Positions 36,885 through 44,150 of a DNA stretch of 64,000 nucleotides are shown here, piece by piece. The first letter of the stretch is position 1, and each line of letters starts with the position of its first letter. Below the pieces are notes generated by a model. That model did no database searches, was not told the origin of the DNA, and saw only the letters and a program-made list of their open reading frames with translations. Position numbers and translations under genes: made by a program. The DNA is from Pseudomonadales bacterium (GTDB lineage Bacteria > Pseudomonadota > Gammaproteobacteria > Pseudomonadales > UBA5518): NCBI GenBank assembly GCA_024234165.1, contig JACKOP010000001.1, positions 992,001 through 1,056,000 of the forward strand. The letters run 5' to 3'.

Positions 36885-36917
36885 TGGCGGGAAATTTGGC
36901 GGGAAAGTGGCGGGAGA
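36885..36917 (+). repeat. Left arm-type repeats (TGGCGGGAAA, three copies)
   Basis: TGGCGGGAAA occurs at 36885 and 36897, and TGGCGGGAGA at 36908, spaced 12 and 11 bases. The same unit is paired near the right end and inverted ahead of the primase gene. The helical phasing suggests binding sites for the integrase or AlpA. Confidence 0.65.
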
Positions 36918-36931
36918 TCGGGAGCTTCGAC

Positions 36932-38224
36932 ATGGCGCGCAAGATTGGAAAAGACATGGTGCTTGGCAAACAAATTCGCACGGCTGCTGCGGGTGCGCAT
37001 GTTCGCGTCGACAAGGGGCTATATCTGCACGTGCAAAGCCCGGACGCGCAATCGTGGCTGTTTCGGTACATGCTTCACGACCGCCGCCGTGAAATGGGGC
37101 TTGGATCGTATCCCGCCGTCACGCTGGCACTCGCCACGGCCGCCGCAGACGCCGCCAGAGCCTCGATTGCCATGGGCGTCGACCCGTTGGACCAACGAGC
37201 GGCGCAACAAGCCGTCGCGGCCGCTGCGCGTGCTCAGGCAGCCGCCCGCGCCGTCACTTTCGGCGCCTGCGCCGCCGATTACATCGCCACGCACCGGCTC
37301 GGCTGGAAGAACACCAAGCACGCCAGCCAGTGGGAAAACACGCTGCGCGACTACGCGATGCCCGTAGTAGGACACCTGCCAGTTGCAGACGTGGGAACCG
37401 GGCACCTGCTCGAAATTCTCGGGCCTATCTGGACCACGAAGCACGAAACGGCAAGCCGCGTACGCAACCGCATTGAATTGATTCTGGACGCTGCCAAGGC
37501 AAAGGGGCTGCGCGAAGGGGAGAACCCGGCCAGGCTGCGCGGGCACCTGGACAAGCTGTTGCCCAAGCGCCCGAAGGCTGACCGCACTGTGCGCCATCAC
37601 CCGGCGCTGTCCTGGCGCGAGCTGCCCGCGTTCTGGGCTGACCTGTCCGCAGTGGCTGGCGTCGGAGCTGAAGCCCTGCGGTTTACGATTCTGACGGCCG
37701 CGCGCACGGGCGAGACCATCGGCGCAACTTGGGACGAGATCGACATCGAGGCGCGTACCTGGACGATTCCAGCCGTACGCATGAAGGCCGGCGCCGATCA
37801 CCGCGTGCCGCTCAGTCCTGAAGCCGTGGAGATCCTGCAACGCCAACGCGACGCCCAAAGCGAGCGCACCACCTCAACGCCCTACGTGTTCGCGGGCAAG
37901 CAGCACAAGCCAATCAGCAATATGGCGATGGCAAAGGTGCTCGAACGCATGGGGCGCGACACCATCACCGTGCACGGCTTCCGTTCCACCTTCCGTGACT
38001 GGATCGCCGAAGCCACCAGCCACCCGAGAGAGCTTGCCGAAAAGGCATTAGCGCACAAGCTTGCAAGCGCAGTGGAAGCCGCCTATCAGCGCGCTGACGT
38101 GGTTGAGAAGCGGCGCGAAGTAATGTCCGAATGGTCGCGGTACGCAACCGGGCCATCGAGGGGGGCGAATGTGGTGCCGATGCGGCTTGGTGGTGCCTCA
38201 ACGGCTTTACGGAACGCGTGGTAG
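36932..38224 (+). CDS. int: P4-type tyrosine recombinase/integrase
   Basis: The 430-residue protein has the N-terminal DUF4102 arm-binding domain (RVDKGLYLHVQSPDAQSWLFRYM, then MGLGSYPAVTLALA), a core-binding domain (about 100-190) and the catalytic domain with Arg in TAARTGETIGATW, H-x-x-R in HGFRSTFRDW and the likely nucleophile Tyr in SAVEAAYQRAD. It integrates the element into the tRNA-Ser gene. The start at 36932 follows immediately after the three arm-type repeats, so integrase binding could control its own expression. The gene lies next to attL, at the end opposite the tRNA. Confidence 0.93.
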   Translation: MARKIGKDMVLGKQIRTAAAGAHVRVDKGLYLHVQSPDAQSWLFRYMLHDRRREMGLGSYPAVTLALATAAADAARASIAMGVDPLDQRAAQQAVAAAARAQAAARAVTFGACAADYIATHRLGWKNTKHASQWENTLRDYAMPVVGHLPVADVGTGHLLEILGPIWTTKHETASRVRNRIELILDAAKAKGLREGENPARLRGHLDKLLPKRPKADRTVRHHPALSWRELPAFWADLSAVAGVGAEALRFTILTAARTGETIGATWDEIDIEARTWTIPAVRMKAGADHRVPLSPEAVEILQRQRDAQSERTTSTPYVFAGKQHKPISNMAMAKVLERMGRDTITVHGFRSTFRDWIAEATSHPRELAEKALAHKLASAVEAAYQRADVVEKRREVMSEWSRYATGPSRGANVVPMRLGGASTALRNAW

Positions 38225-38331
38225 CATCCGAATCTGCCGCGCCTACCCCGACGGGGGGAAAACGGGTAACCCTGCCCCGCCGGCGCGGCAATCCTTCCAG
38301 CAGGGACAGCACCGCAGGGGGCGTGCCGCAT

Positions 38332-38790
38332 ATGGCAAAGCCGAGGCGTTCGGCCATCGTTTCCAAGTTTCTCGAAGAGATCGAGCGTGATGGAACTGCG
38401 AGCCAGTCAACGCAACTTCGCCTGGCTGAGTACTTGAACAAAAGACGCAACGAACCGGGCAGACCGTACGAATGGAAACGCCCCGAGCATTTGCGCGCGT
38501 GGTATCACATCGCAACAAAGCATTTGGGCATGAAGCCGATGGTTGCTCAAGCGCTGGGCGCTGAAAAGTTCAAGTGTGATGAATCGACGATCCGCAGAGC
38601 TGACATGTACCCGGCCCGCTTTTTGACGATAACTGAACTGCCGGATGGGCGATGGCATGCCGAATCAGCCCCTGGAATGAATGCGCGGGACACGAAAACA
38701 AAAAAAATCCTTGCGTGGTTCGACTTGCGCGAAGAGTACCCGCACCTTCCAATTTTCAATTGGACATTCGACGCGGACGACTTCCAGTGA
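38332..38790 (+). CDS. Hypothetical protein of the satellite
   Basis: The 152-residue protein begins MAKPRRSAIVSKFLEEIER. It has a helical N-terminal half that may contain a helix-turn-helix (STQLRLAEYLNKRRN), and a C-terminal half rich in aromatic residues (ILAWFDLREEYPHLPIFNW). No family is recognised. The base composition around 38.5-38.8 kb is less GC-rich than the rest of the element, suggesting separate acquisition. This slot beside the integrase often holds cargo genes in satellites, so a phage-interaction role is possible but unproven. Confidence 0.6.
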   Translation: MAKPRRSAIVSKFLEEIERDGTASQSTQLRLAEYLNKRRNEPGRPYEWKRPEHLRAWYHIATKHLGMKPMVAQALGAEKFKCDESTIRRADMYPARFLTITELPDGRWHAESAPGMNARDTKTKKILAWFDLREEYPHLPIFNWTFDADDFQ

Positions 38791-38889
38791 AGTGATGAGA
38801 GACTAAAAGTTGTGAATTAATATTATCGCCTAACGCGCGGAAGTTCTTCCTGCGCATGCTGGCAGCACCTCACAACAAAGGTGCTGCCA

Positions 38890-39591
38890 ATGACCCAGCA
38901 AACCGCATTCTTCACCTTCACGCCCACCGTCGCCGAACGCGATGAGGCGGGCCTGCCGCGCAGATTCGAGGGCGTCGCCTACTCGGGGGGCGTCATTCCT
39001 CAATACGGGGCGCACGGCGACGTAGCCGTTGATCTGGCCTCACTGCAACTGCCGAACGCGCCTATCTTCGCCCTGGTCGATCACGACCCGGGCAAGCGTG
39101 CCGGAAAGCTCGGCGCGCGTCTCGCGGGCAACCAGGTGCTGGTGTCCGGTGAGTTCTTCACCGCGTCGGATGCCGGCAAGGAAGTCGCCGCGCTGTTTGC
39201 CGAGGGCGCGCCGTGGCAGCTATCAATCGGCATTCAGGCCGCCGTCGAGTCGGGCGAGCGTCGAAGTGTGACGCTGAACGGGCGCGCTCTTTCCGTCGAC
39301 ACCATTTTTCGCAACGCGAAGCTGCGCGAAGTGTCTTTCGTGCCTGTAGGGGCTGATCCAGAAACCAGCGTACACGCATTCCGTGCGGCCCGTGCTCAGG
39401 CACGCAACCCCTTTGCATCCATGCCCACTGATTCCCTGCTGGAACTCACCGGCTTTGTCGTGGCAAACGGTTACAGCGTGGACCGTGAACGGCTGATCGC
39501 GATGGCGCGAGCACAGGATTTTTCAACCCGCAACGGTGTGTCGTTCGACCTGGCGTTGCAGATATTCACGCAAGAGGACAATCAACCATGA
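38890..39591 (+). CDS. HK97-type prohead protease-like protein (peptidase S78-like)
   Basis: The 233-residue protein has the S78 pattern: FEGVAYSGG near the N-terminus, FALVDHDPGKRAGKLG with the candidate catalytic His (H65), WQLSIGIQA with the candidate Ser (S112), and LREVSFVPVGADPETSVH. In tailed phages this enzyme cleaves scaffold and capsid during head maturation. The ATG at 38890 was chosen over a GTG nine bases upstream for its spacing to AGGT. No portal or capsid gene is adjacent. A coiled-coil gene overlaps its end by ATGA. Confidence 0.72.
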   Translation: MTQQTAFFTFTPTVAERDEAGLPRRFEGVAYSGGVIPQYGAHGDVAVDLASLQLPNAPIFALVDHDPGKRAGKLGARLAGNQVLVSGEFFTASDAGKEVAALFAEGAPWQLSIGIQAAVESGERRSVTLNGRALSVDTIFRNAKLREVSFVPVGADPETSVHAFRAARAQARNPFASMPTDSLLELTGFVVANGYSVDRERLIAMARAQDFSTRNGVSFDLALQIFTQEDNQP

Positions 39592-40244
39592 AACCAATCG
39601 AAGCACACCGCATCGTTCGCGAACTGCAAGCCCGATACAACGAACAGGCGAGCAAACTTGCGACCGAGGGCGAGAGAGAACCTGCACCCGTGCCGCAAGC
39701 GCCCGACGATGCCGAGAACCGCGAGATGCTTGTTGAGGCGGCACAGGCCGACGCCGCCGAAGGGGGCGATGCCAACGAAAAGCGTGTAGTTGCCAAGATT
39801 GCCGCCAAATACAAGCACTATCAGGCAGCAGTCGACGCATGGACGAAGCGCGAAAACGAGAAAGCCGCACGCTTGCAACCGTTACGCGCACGGCTCGACG
39901 TGCTCGAGGAGGCATGCCGTGTCGCGGAGGCAAACGCTGCGGAGGCCGAACGCGAAGAGGCTGAATCGCGACTCTTGGACCTGCAACCAAAGTACGGGCA
40001 AATTGTCGGCGCTGCGCTCGACCTGTGGGCGCATATGCAAGCGCTTTCAGAGATTGCCGGCCGATCACTTGGCAGCGTCATTCCGCCGTTATTTCAGGCA
40101 ACCGGATTGCCTGAAGGTGACGATCTGGAACTGCCGGAAGGTTTTTACTTCGATCAATACTCGCGTGAAATCAAGTTCAATTCGATGAGCGGCGCTATAC
40201 GCGCGCGCGAAGCCGCCATCGTTGCCGAATGGCGCGCAGTGTGA
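39588..40244 (+). CDS. Coiled-coil protein next to the protease, scaffold-like
   Basis: The 218-residue acidic, alanine- and glutamate-rich protein has a long predicted coiled coil (about residues 65-135, KIAAKYKHYQAAVDAW to AEREEAESRLLDL). It overlaps the protease gene by four bases, the place where capsid or scaffold genes usually stand, but has no capsid-fold motifs I can recognise. It may be a substrate or scaffold for the protease or act on a helper capsid. This is inference from position and coiled-coil content. Confidence 0.6.
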   Translation: MKPIEAHRIVRELQARYNEQASKLATEGEREPAPVPQAPDDAENREMLVEAAQADAAEGGDANEKRVVAKIAAKYKHYQAAVDAWTKRENEKAARLQPLRARLDVLEEACRVAEANAAEAEREEAESRLLDLQPKYGQIVGAALDLWAHMQALSEIAGRSLGSVIPPLFQATGLPEGDDLELPEGFYFDQYSREIKFNSMSGAIRAREAAIVAEWRAV

Positions 40245-40345
40245 ACAGTCAATGCCGGGGTGCTGCTGTGAATACAAGACCTGCGCGAGCGGGGAATAGC
40301 AGCATGGGCAAAGCTCGCTCAGTTGGGCAGCCCGGCGCCACTTCA

Positions 40346-40678
40346 TCACCCCGCCGCGCCCTTGCGCTGTTTCGTAGCCGCTTTCGCTTCGAGCGGCGCT
40401 GCACTCAACCGAATGCCGAGTGCGCGCACAACCCGAATGATCGTGGCGAATTCGGGATTGCCGCCCGCCGACAACGCCCGGTAGAGCCCTTCGCGGCTCA
40501 GGCCCGAGTCGCGGGCGAGCTGCGTCATGCCGCGCGCCCTGGCTATGTCGTTGAGAGCGGCGCGAATCAGGCTGCCGTCGCCCGGGTCATCGTCCATGCA
40601 CGCCTCAAGGTAGAGCACTGCGGCTTCGTCGGTTTGCAGATAATCAACGGGGTCCCAGCGGGTAAATTTCTCGGCCAT
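40346..40678 (-). CDS. HigA-like antitoxin (addiction module antidote, HI1420 type)
   Basis: The 110-residue protein has an N-terminal family signature (RWDPVDYLQTDEAAVLYLEA) and a C-terminal helix-turn-helix (GMTQLARDSGLSREGLYRALS then NPEFATIIRVVRALGI). It would bind and neutralise the toxin encoded three bases upstream and repress the pair. The toxin-first order is typical of this HI1419/HI1420 group. Confidence 0.85.
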   Translation of the reverse strand: MAEKFTRWDPVDYLQTDEAAVLYLEACMDDDPGDGSLIRAALNDIARARGMTQLARDSGLSREGLYRALSAGGNPEFATIIRVVRALGIRLSAAPLEAKAATKQRKGAAG

Positions 40679-40681
40679 ATC

Positions 40682-40978
40682 TCAACCCTCCCATTCCTGC
40701 GCGATCTTCCGGGCTCGCTTGATATCGGCCGCCTGGGTTCGCTTGTCACCACCGGCCAACAACACGACAACCAACGGCCCGCGCCGCATGAAATACACGC
40801 GATAGCCGGGCCCGTAGTCGATCCGCAACTCGCTGAGCCCGTCGCCAACGGGGCGCACGTCGCCTGCATTGCCTTCGGACAGACGACGCACCCGCGCACT
40901 GATCCGCGCCACGGCCCGTTGATCTGTGAGTGCCGCGACCCAGCGCCGGAATGTGTCGCTTTGGATGATATCGAGCAT
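40682..40978 (-). CDS. RelE/HigB-like toxin (addiction module killer protein, HI1419 type)
   Basis: The 98-residue protein MLDIIQSDTFRRWVAAL... contains the family core RISARVRRLSEGNAGDVRPV, LRIDYGPGYRVYFMRRG and LLAGGDKRTQAADIKRA. Members are ribosome-dependent mRNA interferases by homology. The start at 40978 is the usual family start; an in-frame ATG at 40996 is possible, and neither has a clear ribosome site. The pair would stabilise the element or act against helper phage. Confidence 0.85.
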   Translation of the reverse strand: MLDIIQSDTFRRWVAALTDQRAVARISARVRRLSEGNAGDVRPVGDGLSELRIDYGPGYRVYFMRRGPLVVVLLAGGDKRTQAADIKRARKIAQEWEG

Positions 40979-40996
40979 ACGAGCACTGTAACCCAT

Positions 40997-41295
40997 AGAT
41001 TACGCGCACACAATGCGTACCCTGTTGCACGCACGCGCAACGTGTGCCATGCTGGCCCTGCCAGTCATGGACTGGTGGGGAGTGAAGGCCCCTTGTACAG
41101 CGGAAGCCGCGCCCGACAGAATGCGGCTTTTTCATGCCCGGCGCTTATGCCGGGAGGGCGGCGGCGATACAAGACCCGCAAGGGGAAACCCGCCCGCCGT
41201 CTGTGCACGGCCTTCAACCTCCCGGCACCATTCGCGGGGTTGTGTGAAGGCGACTCCGCGAGTGTTTCAACACTACTCGCACAGGAGTTGCCCAT
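40997..41295 (+). ncRNA. Structured leader/candidate immunity RNA region of the satellite
   Basis: No convincing gene lies here. On the plus strand there is a terminator (41104-41132), then hairpin CCCGGC-gcttat-GCCGGG (41137-41154), then a long hairpin (41258-41280, outer arms GCGAG/CTCGC) just before the first gene of the replication operon. P4-type satellites control this operon by premature termination and a small CI RNA from the leader. The arrangement here is similar, but similarity of sequence to P4 cannot be judged from the window. Confidence 0.4.
41104..41132 (+). terminator. Rho-independent terminator in the satellite leader
   Basis: AAGCCGC (41104-41110) pairs with GCGGCTT (41123-41129) and is followed by a run of T residues. 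It precedes the replication operon on the same strand, so it could act as an attenuator. Confidence 0.75.
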
Positions 41296-41559
41296 ATGAC
41301 CACCCATCAAGACCGTACACCGTCCACGCCAGCCGTGGACCGCATCACTTACGACATCAGCCGCCACCTTCCCGAGATCGAACAACGGGGCTGCACGATT
41401 GCCACGGCCTACGGCGAAATCGTCGTCGAGGCATGGGAGGCAAGACACATTGCCCGCGCGGTAGAGCGCATCCTGTCGTGCCGGTTGCGGATCGCGCTAC
41501 GCAGCGCACGCGACGAAGCACTTGCAGCCGGCGAAAACGTCGTCGGGGGTGCGGTATGA
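41296..41559 (+). CDS. Small hypothetical protein, first of the satellite replication operon
   Basis: The 87-residue product begins MTTHQDRTPSTPAVDRITY and is mostly helical in its second half (EAWEARHIARAVERILSCRLRIALRS). It is preceded by AGGAG nine bases upstream and overlaps the next gene by ATGA. No family is recognised. Confidence 0.6.
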   Translation: MTTHQDRTPSTPAVDRITYDISRHLPEIEQRGCTIATAYGEIVVEAWEARHIARAVERILSCRLRIALRSARDEALAAGENVVGGAV

Positions 41560-42059
41560 GCACCAAGCACGCCGACAAAATCACCGATCTGCACCCGATT
41601 GATTCGTTGCCCTTCGTGACCCCGCGCAAGGGTAGGCGTTCTCGATCGCACTGGCCGGCAGACTTCGATCAATCCGATTACTGCGAAGGCTTCCACGAAG
41701 GCCAGTTATGGGCGCTGGCACTGGCGCGCCATCACGCGCAGCACAACCCGGAAGGCCCCTGGAATCTGTTGTCGTCAATCATTCAAGAAGCTACCGGCGT
41801 CGAAAAAATCCCGCGCCAGTTGGCCGGCATGCTGTGGGAGCTTGGCGCGATGGCTGGCGCCTGCGCAAAGCACCTGGACCTTGCCGCTTACGAATCGTCC
41901 TTGCGCGAGCGGCACGCAATCGATCAAGCGCAAGTTGCTGACGCGCTACGCCAAGAGAAGGCGCGCAGGGATGCGCAGTTAGCACGCGCACGTGAAGCGA
42001 AGGCAGCGAAACGCCGCACAGGCACCGCGACCAGATCCACGAAGAGGGCGACCGCATGA
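41556..42059 (+). CDS. Hypothetical protein with basic C-terminal tail
   Basis: The 167-residue product starts at the ATGA overlap with the previous gene. Its centre is rich in Trp and His (FHEGQLWALALARHHAQHNP) and its C-terminus is a basic Ala/Arg/Lys helix and tail (RQEKARRDAQLARAREAKAAKRR), suggesting nucleic acid binding. No known family was recognised. It is followed by the AlpA gene, again with a four-base overlap. Confidence 0.6.
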   Translation: MSTKHADKITDLHPIDSLPFVTPRKGRRSRSHWPADFDQSDYCEGFHEGQLWALALARHHAQHNPEGPWNLLSSIIQEATGVEKIPRQLAGMLWELGAMAGACAKHLDLAAYESSLRERHAIDQAQVADALRQEKARRDAQLARAREAKAAKRRTGTATRSTKRATA

Positions 42060-42385
42060 CCACCACGACCACGAAGAAACGCACTACCGCAGAGACTCCC
42101 CCGGCAACGGGGGCTGCCATAGTCCGGTATGCCGACCTGCATGCGATCGTCGGATTGTCACGCGCACAAATTTCCCGCCTGGTCCGCGCAGGGAAGTTCC
42201 CGCTGCCTGTCCCGCTGGGACCGAATTCGGTGGGCTTCTTGCGCTCGGAGATCGACGCCTGGCTTGCCGAGCGCGCAAGTCCCGAGTACCGGGAACACGA
42301 ACTCAACCGACGACTGGAGGCGCTCGAACTGCGCCGCAAGGCGCCTCAAGGGAAGCGCAAGGAAGCGCGAGAGCCAACGGCATGA
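42056..42385 (+). CDS. alpA: AlpA family transcriptional regulator
   Basis: The 109-residue protein has the AlpA/excisionase winged helix: VRYADLHAIVGLSRAQISRLVRAGKFP followed by VGFLRSEIDAWLAERA. AlpA-type proteins of P4-like satellites activate or repress integrase genes and assist excision. The Thr-rich N-terminus and the basic C-terminal tail are extensions. It is the best candidate to bind the TGGCGGGAAA repeats at the two ends and before the primase gene. Confidence 0.85.
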   Translation: MTTTTTKKRTTAETPPATGAAIVRYADLHAIVGLSRAQISRLVRAGKFPLPVPLGPNSVGFLRSEIDAWLAERASPEYREHELNRRLEALELRRKAPQGKRKEAREPTA

Positions 42386-42465
42386 ACACTGATAGGAGCA
42401 CTGGCATGAATACTGGCATGAACACTGGCATGAACACTGATAGGAGCACTGACATGAACACCATG
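42382..42465 (+). repeat. Duplicated ribosome-site/start units
   Basis: The unit ATGAACACTGATAGGAGCAC occurs at 42382 and again at 42430, separated by 12-base units of the form ACTGGCATGAAC. It multiplies start codons and AGGAG sites in frame. Confidence 0.75.
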
Positions 42466-42630
42466 CCTTCCGCGTGTTCAGCGTGCGCGGTACCACTCAA
42501 TCAGTCGTCAATCTATGAGGCGGTGATGGTTGATGGCTATGGATGGTTCGTGCTTTGCAATGACTGTTCTCCTGAGTACATCGGCCAAGCGCCAGCCGAT
42601 GAACCACGAGCAACCCACCACCAGGCATGA
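42382..42630 (+). CDS. Small zinc-ribbon-like protein with repeated start region
   Basis: The reading frame opens at the ATGA overlap with alpA and encodes up to 82 residues. Six in-frame ATGs (42382, 42406, 42418, 42430, 42454, 42463) lie in a duplicated stretch, and AGGAG stands seven bases before both 42406 and 42454. The conserved part starts at about 42454 (MNTMPSACSACAVPLNQ), with two CxxC pairs (CSAC and CNDC). It resembles the product of 42884-43123 (CASC and CDDC with similar spacing), so the two are probably paralogues. The function is unknown. Confidence 0.6.
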   Translation: MNTDRSTGMNTGMNTGMNTDRSTDMNTMPSACSACAVPLNQSSIYEAVMVDGYGWFVLCNDCSPEYIGQAPADEPRATHHQA

Positions 42631-42887
42631 ACATCGACGACACCACGGCTGCGGCGCAGCGTCACCGGCTGTTACAGGCGCTCAAGCGTGGCCCTGTGAC
42701 CACGCTTGAGGCGCGCGAGAGCCTGAACGTTTACCACCCAGCCGCCCGCGTGCTGGAGCTGCGCGACGCCGGAAACCGGATTGTCACCGCATGGGTGACC
42801 GCACCCGATGCGTGGGGGCGCCCGCACCGTGTCGCCCGGTACGTGCTCGCTCGACTGGCGCGTACTGGCCGGAGTGTGTCGCCATGA
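42627..42887 (+). CDS. Small helix-turn-helix protein
   Basis: The 86-residue protein MNIDDTTAAAQRHRLLQAL... has a winged-helix pattern (GPVTTLEARESLNVYHPAARVLELRDAGNRIVTAW), like small phage regulators annotated as helix-turn-helix proteins. It overlaps both neighbours by four bases. Confidence 0.7.
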   Translation: MNIDDTTAAAQRHRLLQALKRGPVTTLEARESLNVYHPAARVLELRDAGNRIVTAWVTAPDAWGRPHRVARYVLARLARTGRSVSP

Positions 42888-43123
42888 CTTGCGCGTGCGC
42901 ATCGTGCGCCGCATCACTCGATCCGCCCGTCTGCGAGGCGTTCACGTTTGGTGGTTGGTGGTTCCCGCTTTGCGATGACTGCGCCCTGGAGTTCATCAGT
43001 CAGGTGCGGGCTGACAAACCGCTGAACCCCGGCATGGACCGGCGCATCACCGCATGGCTTGAAACCAATATTCCAGCCGCTGCGACCGCGACCCGGGCTT
43101 CACGTCCGCAGATGGTGCACTGA
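42884..43123 (+). CDS. Small zinc-ribbon-like protein, second copy
   Basis: The 79-residue product MTCACASCAASLDPPVCEAF... has cysteine pairs (CACASC and CDDC) around a Gly-Trp-rich centre (TFGGWWFPL), spaced as in the protein encoded at 42382-42630. It probably folds as a zinc ribbon, as many anti-repressor-like or regulatory phage proteins do. Its exact role is unknown. Confidence 0.6.
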   Translation: MTCACASCAASLDPPVCEAFTFGGWWFPLCDDCALEFISQVRADKPLNPGMDRRITAWLETNIPAAATATRASRPQMVH

Positions 43124-43214
43124 TGGCAGTCAATCAAAGTATGGCGGAGGCGTCATCCGCCGGAAATTCGCGTAACGCATTGATCGAAAGGAGTTTCAGC
43201 CTATGCGCTGTCAC

Positions 43215-43236
43215 TTTCCCGCCACATTTCCCGCCA
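43215..43236 (-). repeat. Inverted copy of the arm-type repeat before the primase gene
   Basis: TTTCCCGCCA at 43215-43224 and 43227-43236 is the reverse complement of TGGCGGGAAA and keeps the 12-base spacing seen at both ends of the element. It lies 27 bases upstream of the primase start, where a bound protein could control replication genes. Confidence 0.65.
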
Positions 43237-43262
43237 ATGAGTACGGGAGGGAGGCCGCACAC

Positions 43263-44150
43263 ATGAACACCACGGCCGAAATCACCGCCGCGTTTCGCGA
43301 CGCCATGCACGGCGCAGGGATCACACCGCCAAACAGGATCGAGGCGGACGGCACGCTACACCGCTTCCACGTCGAAGGCGACCGCAGAGGCAGCCTTAAC
43401 GGCTACTATCTGCTGCACCTCGACGGGCGACCCGCTGGCGGCTTTGGCTATTGGAAAAGCGGCACCCGCGCCACCTGGACGGCTGACGGCGAGCGACTGA
43501 GCGACGCGGAGCGCGAGCGCACGGCTCGGCTGATCGAGGCTGCCCGTGCGAAGGCGCAGGCCGAGCGACGAGCCGAGCACGAGGCCCGCGCGCTCGAGGC
43601 GCGGCGCGAATGGTCGCGCACCGTGGCACCCGATCCTGCGCACCCGTACCTGCTCACCAAGGGCGTACGGCCGCACAACCTGCGGCTGCTGGGGGCGTGT
43701 CTGATCGTGCCGCTGTACGACGCCTATGGGCTGCTGTGGAACGTGCAACGCATCCTGCCGGACGGCACCAAGCGGTTTCGTCCTGGTCGCGCTGGTGGGC
43801 TGTTCTCGCCCATTGGCGACCTGGTAGATCCGGTGCGGCTGCTGATCTGCGAGGGATGGGCGACCGGCGCCACGCTGCATGAGGAAACCGGGCACCCGGT
43901 CCTGTGCGCAATGAACGCCGGCAACCTGCTGCCTGTTGCGCGCGCTGCTCGCACCGCATGGCCGCGCGCAGAGCTGGTGATCTGCGCCGACAACGACCGC
44001 CACACGGCGGGCAATCCGGGCATCACCAAGGCGAGAGAGGCCGCAAAGGCCACCGGCGCAAGGCTGATCGTGCCGGAATTCCCGGACGACGCGCCCGGCA
44101 CCGACTTCAACGACCTTGCGGCGCTGCGACGCAGGGAGCGTGCGGCATGA
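43263..44150 (+). CDS. Toprim domain primase-like protein
   Basis: The 295-residue protein has an N-terminal region with a small domain seen in phage primases (DGTLHRFHVEGDRRGSLNGYY), a helical linker, then the Toprim domain with Glu in LLICEGWATGATLHE and DxD-type acids in LVICADNDRHTAGNPG. It probably makes primers for replication of the element. The start at 43263 was chosen because an earlier in-frame ATG would cover the TTTCCCGCCA repeats. It overlaps the next gene by ATGA. Confidence 0.87.
   Translation: MNTTAEITAAFRDAMHGAGITPPNRIEADGTLHRFHVEGDRRGSLNGYYLLHLDGRPAGGFGYWKSGTRATWTADGERLSDAERERTARLIEAARAKAQAERRAEHEARALEARREWSRTVAPDPAHPYLLTKGVRPHNLRLLGACLIVPLYDAYGLLWNVQRILPDGTKRFRPGRAGGLFSPIGDLVDPVRLLICEGWATGATLHEETGHPVLCAMNAGNLLPVARAARTAWPRAELVICADNDRHTAGNPGITKAREAAKATGARLIVPEFPDDAPGTDFNDLAALRRRERAA

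Noticed and set aside
42382..42465. CRISPR or VNTR-type array
   Set aside because: The units are short coding repeats with start codons and ribosome sites; there are no spacers.
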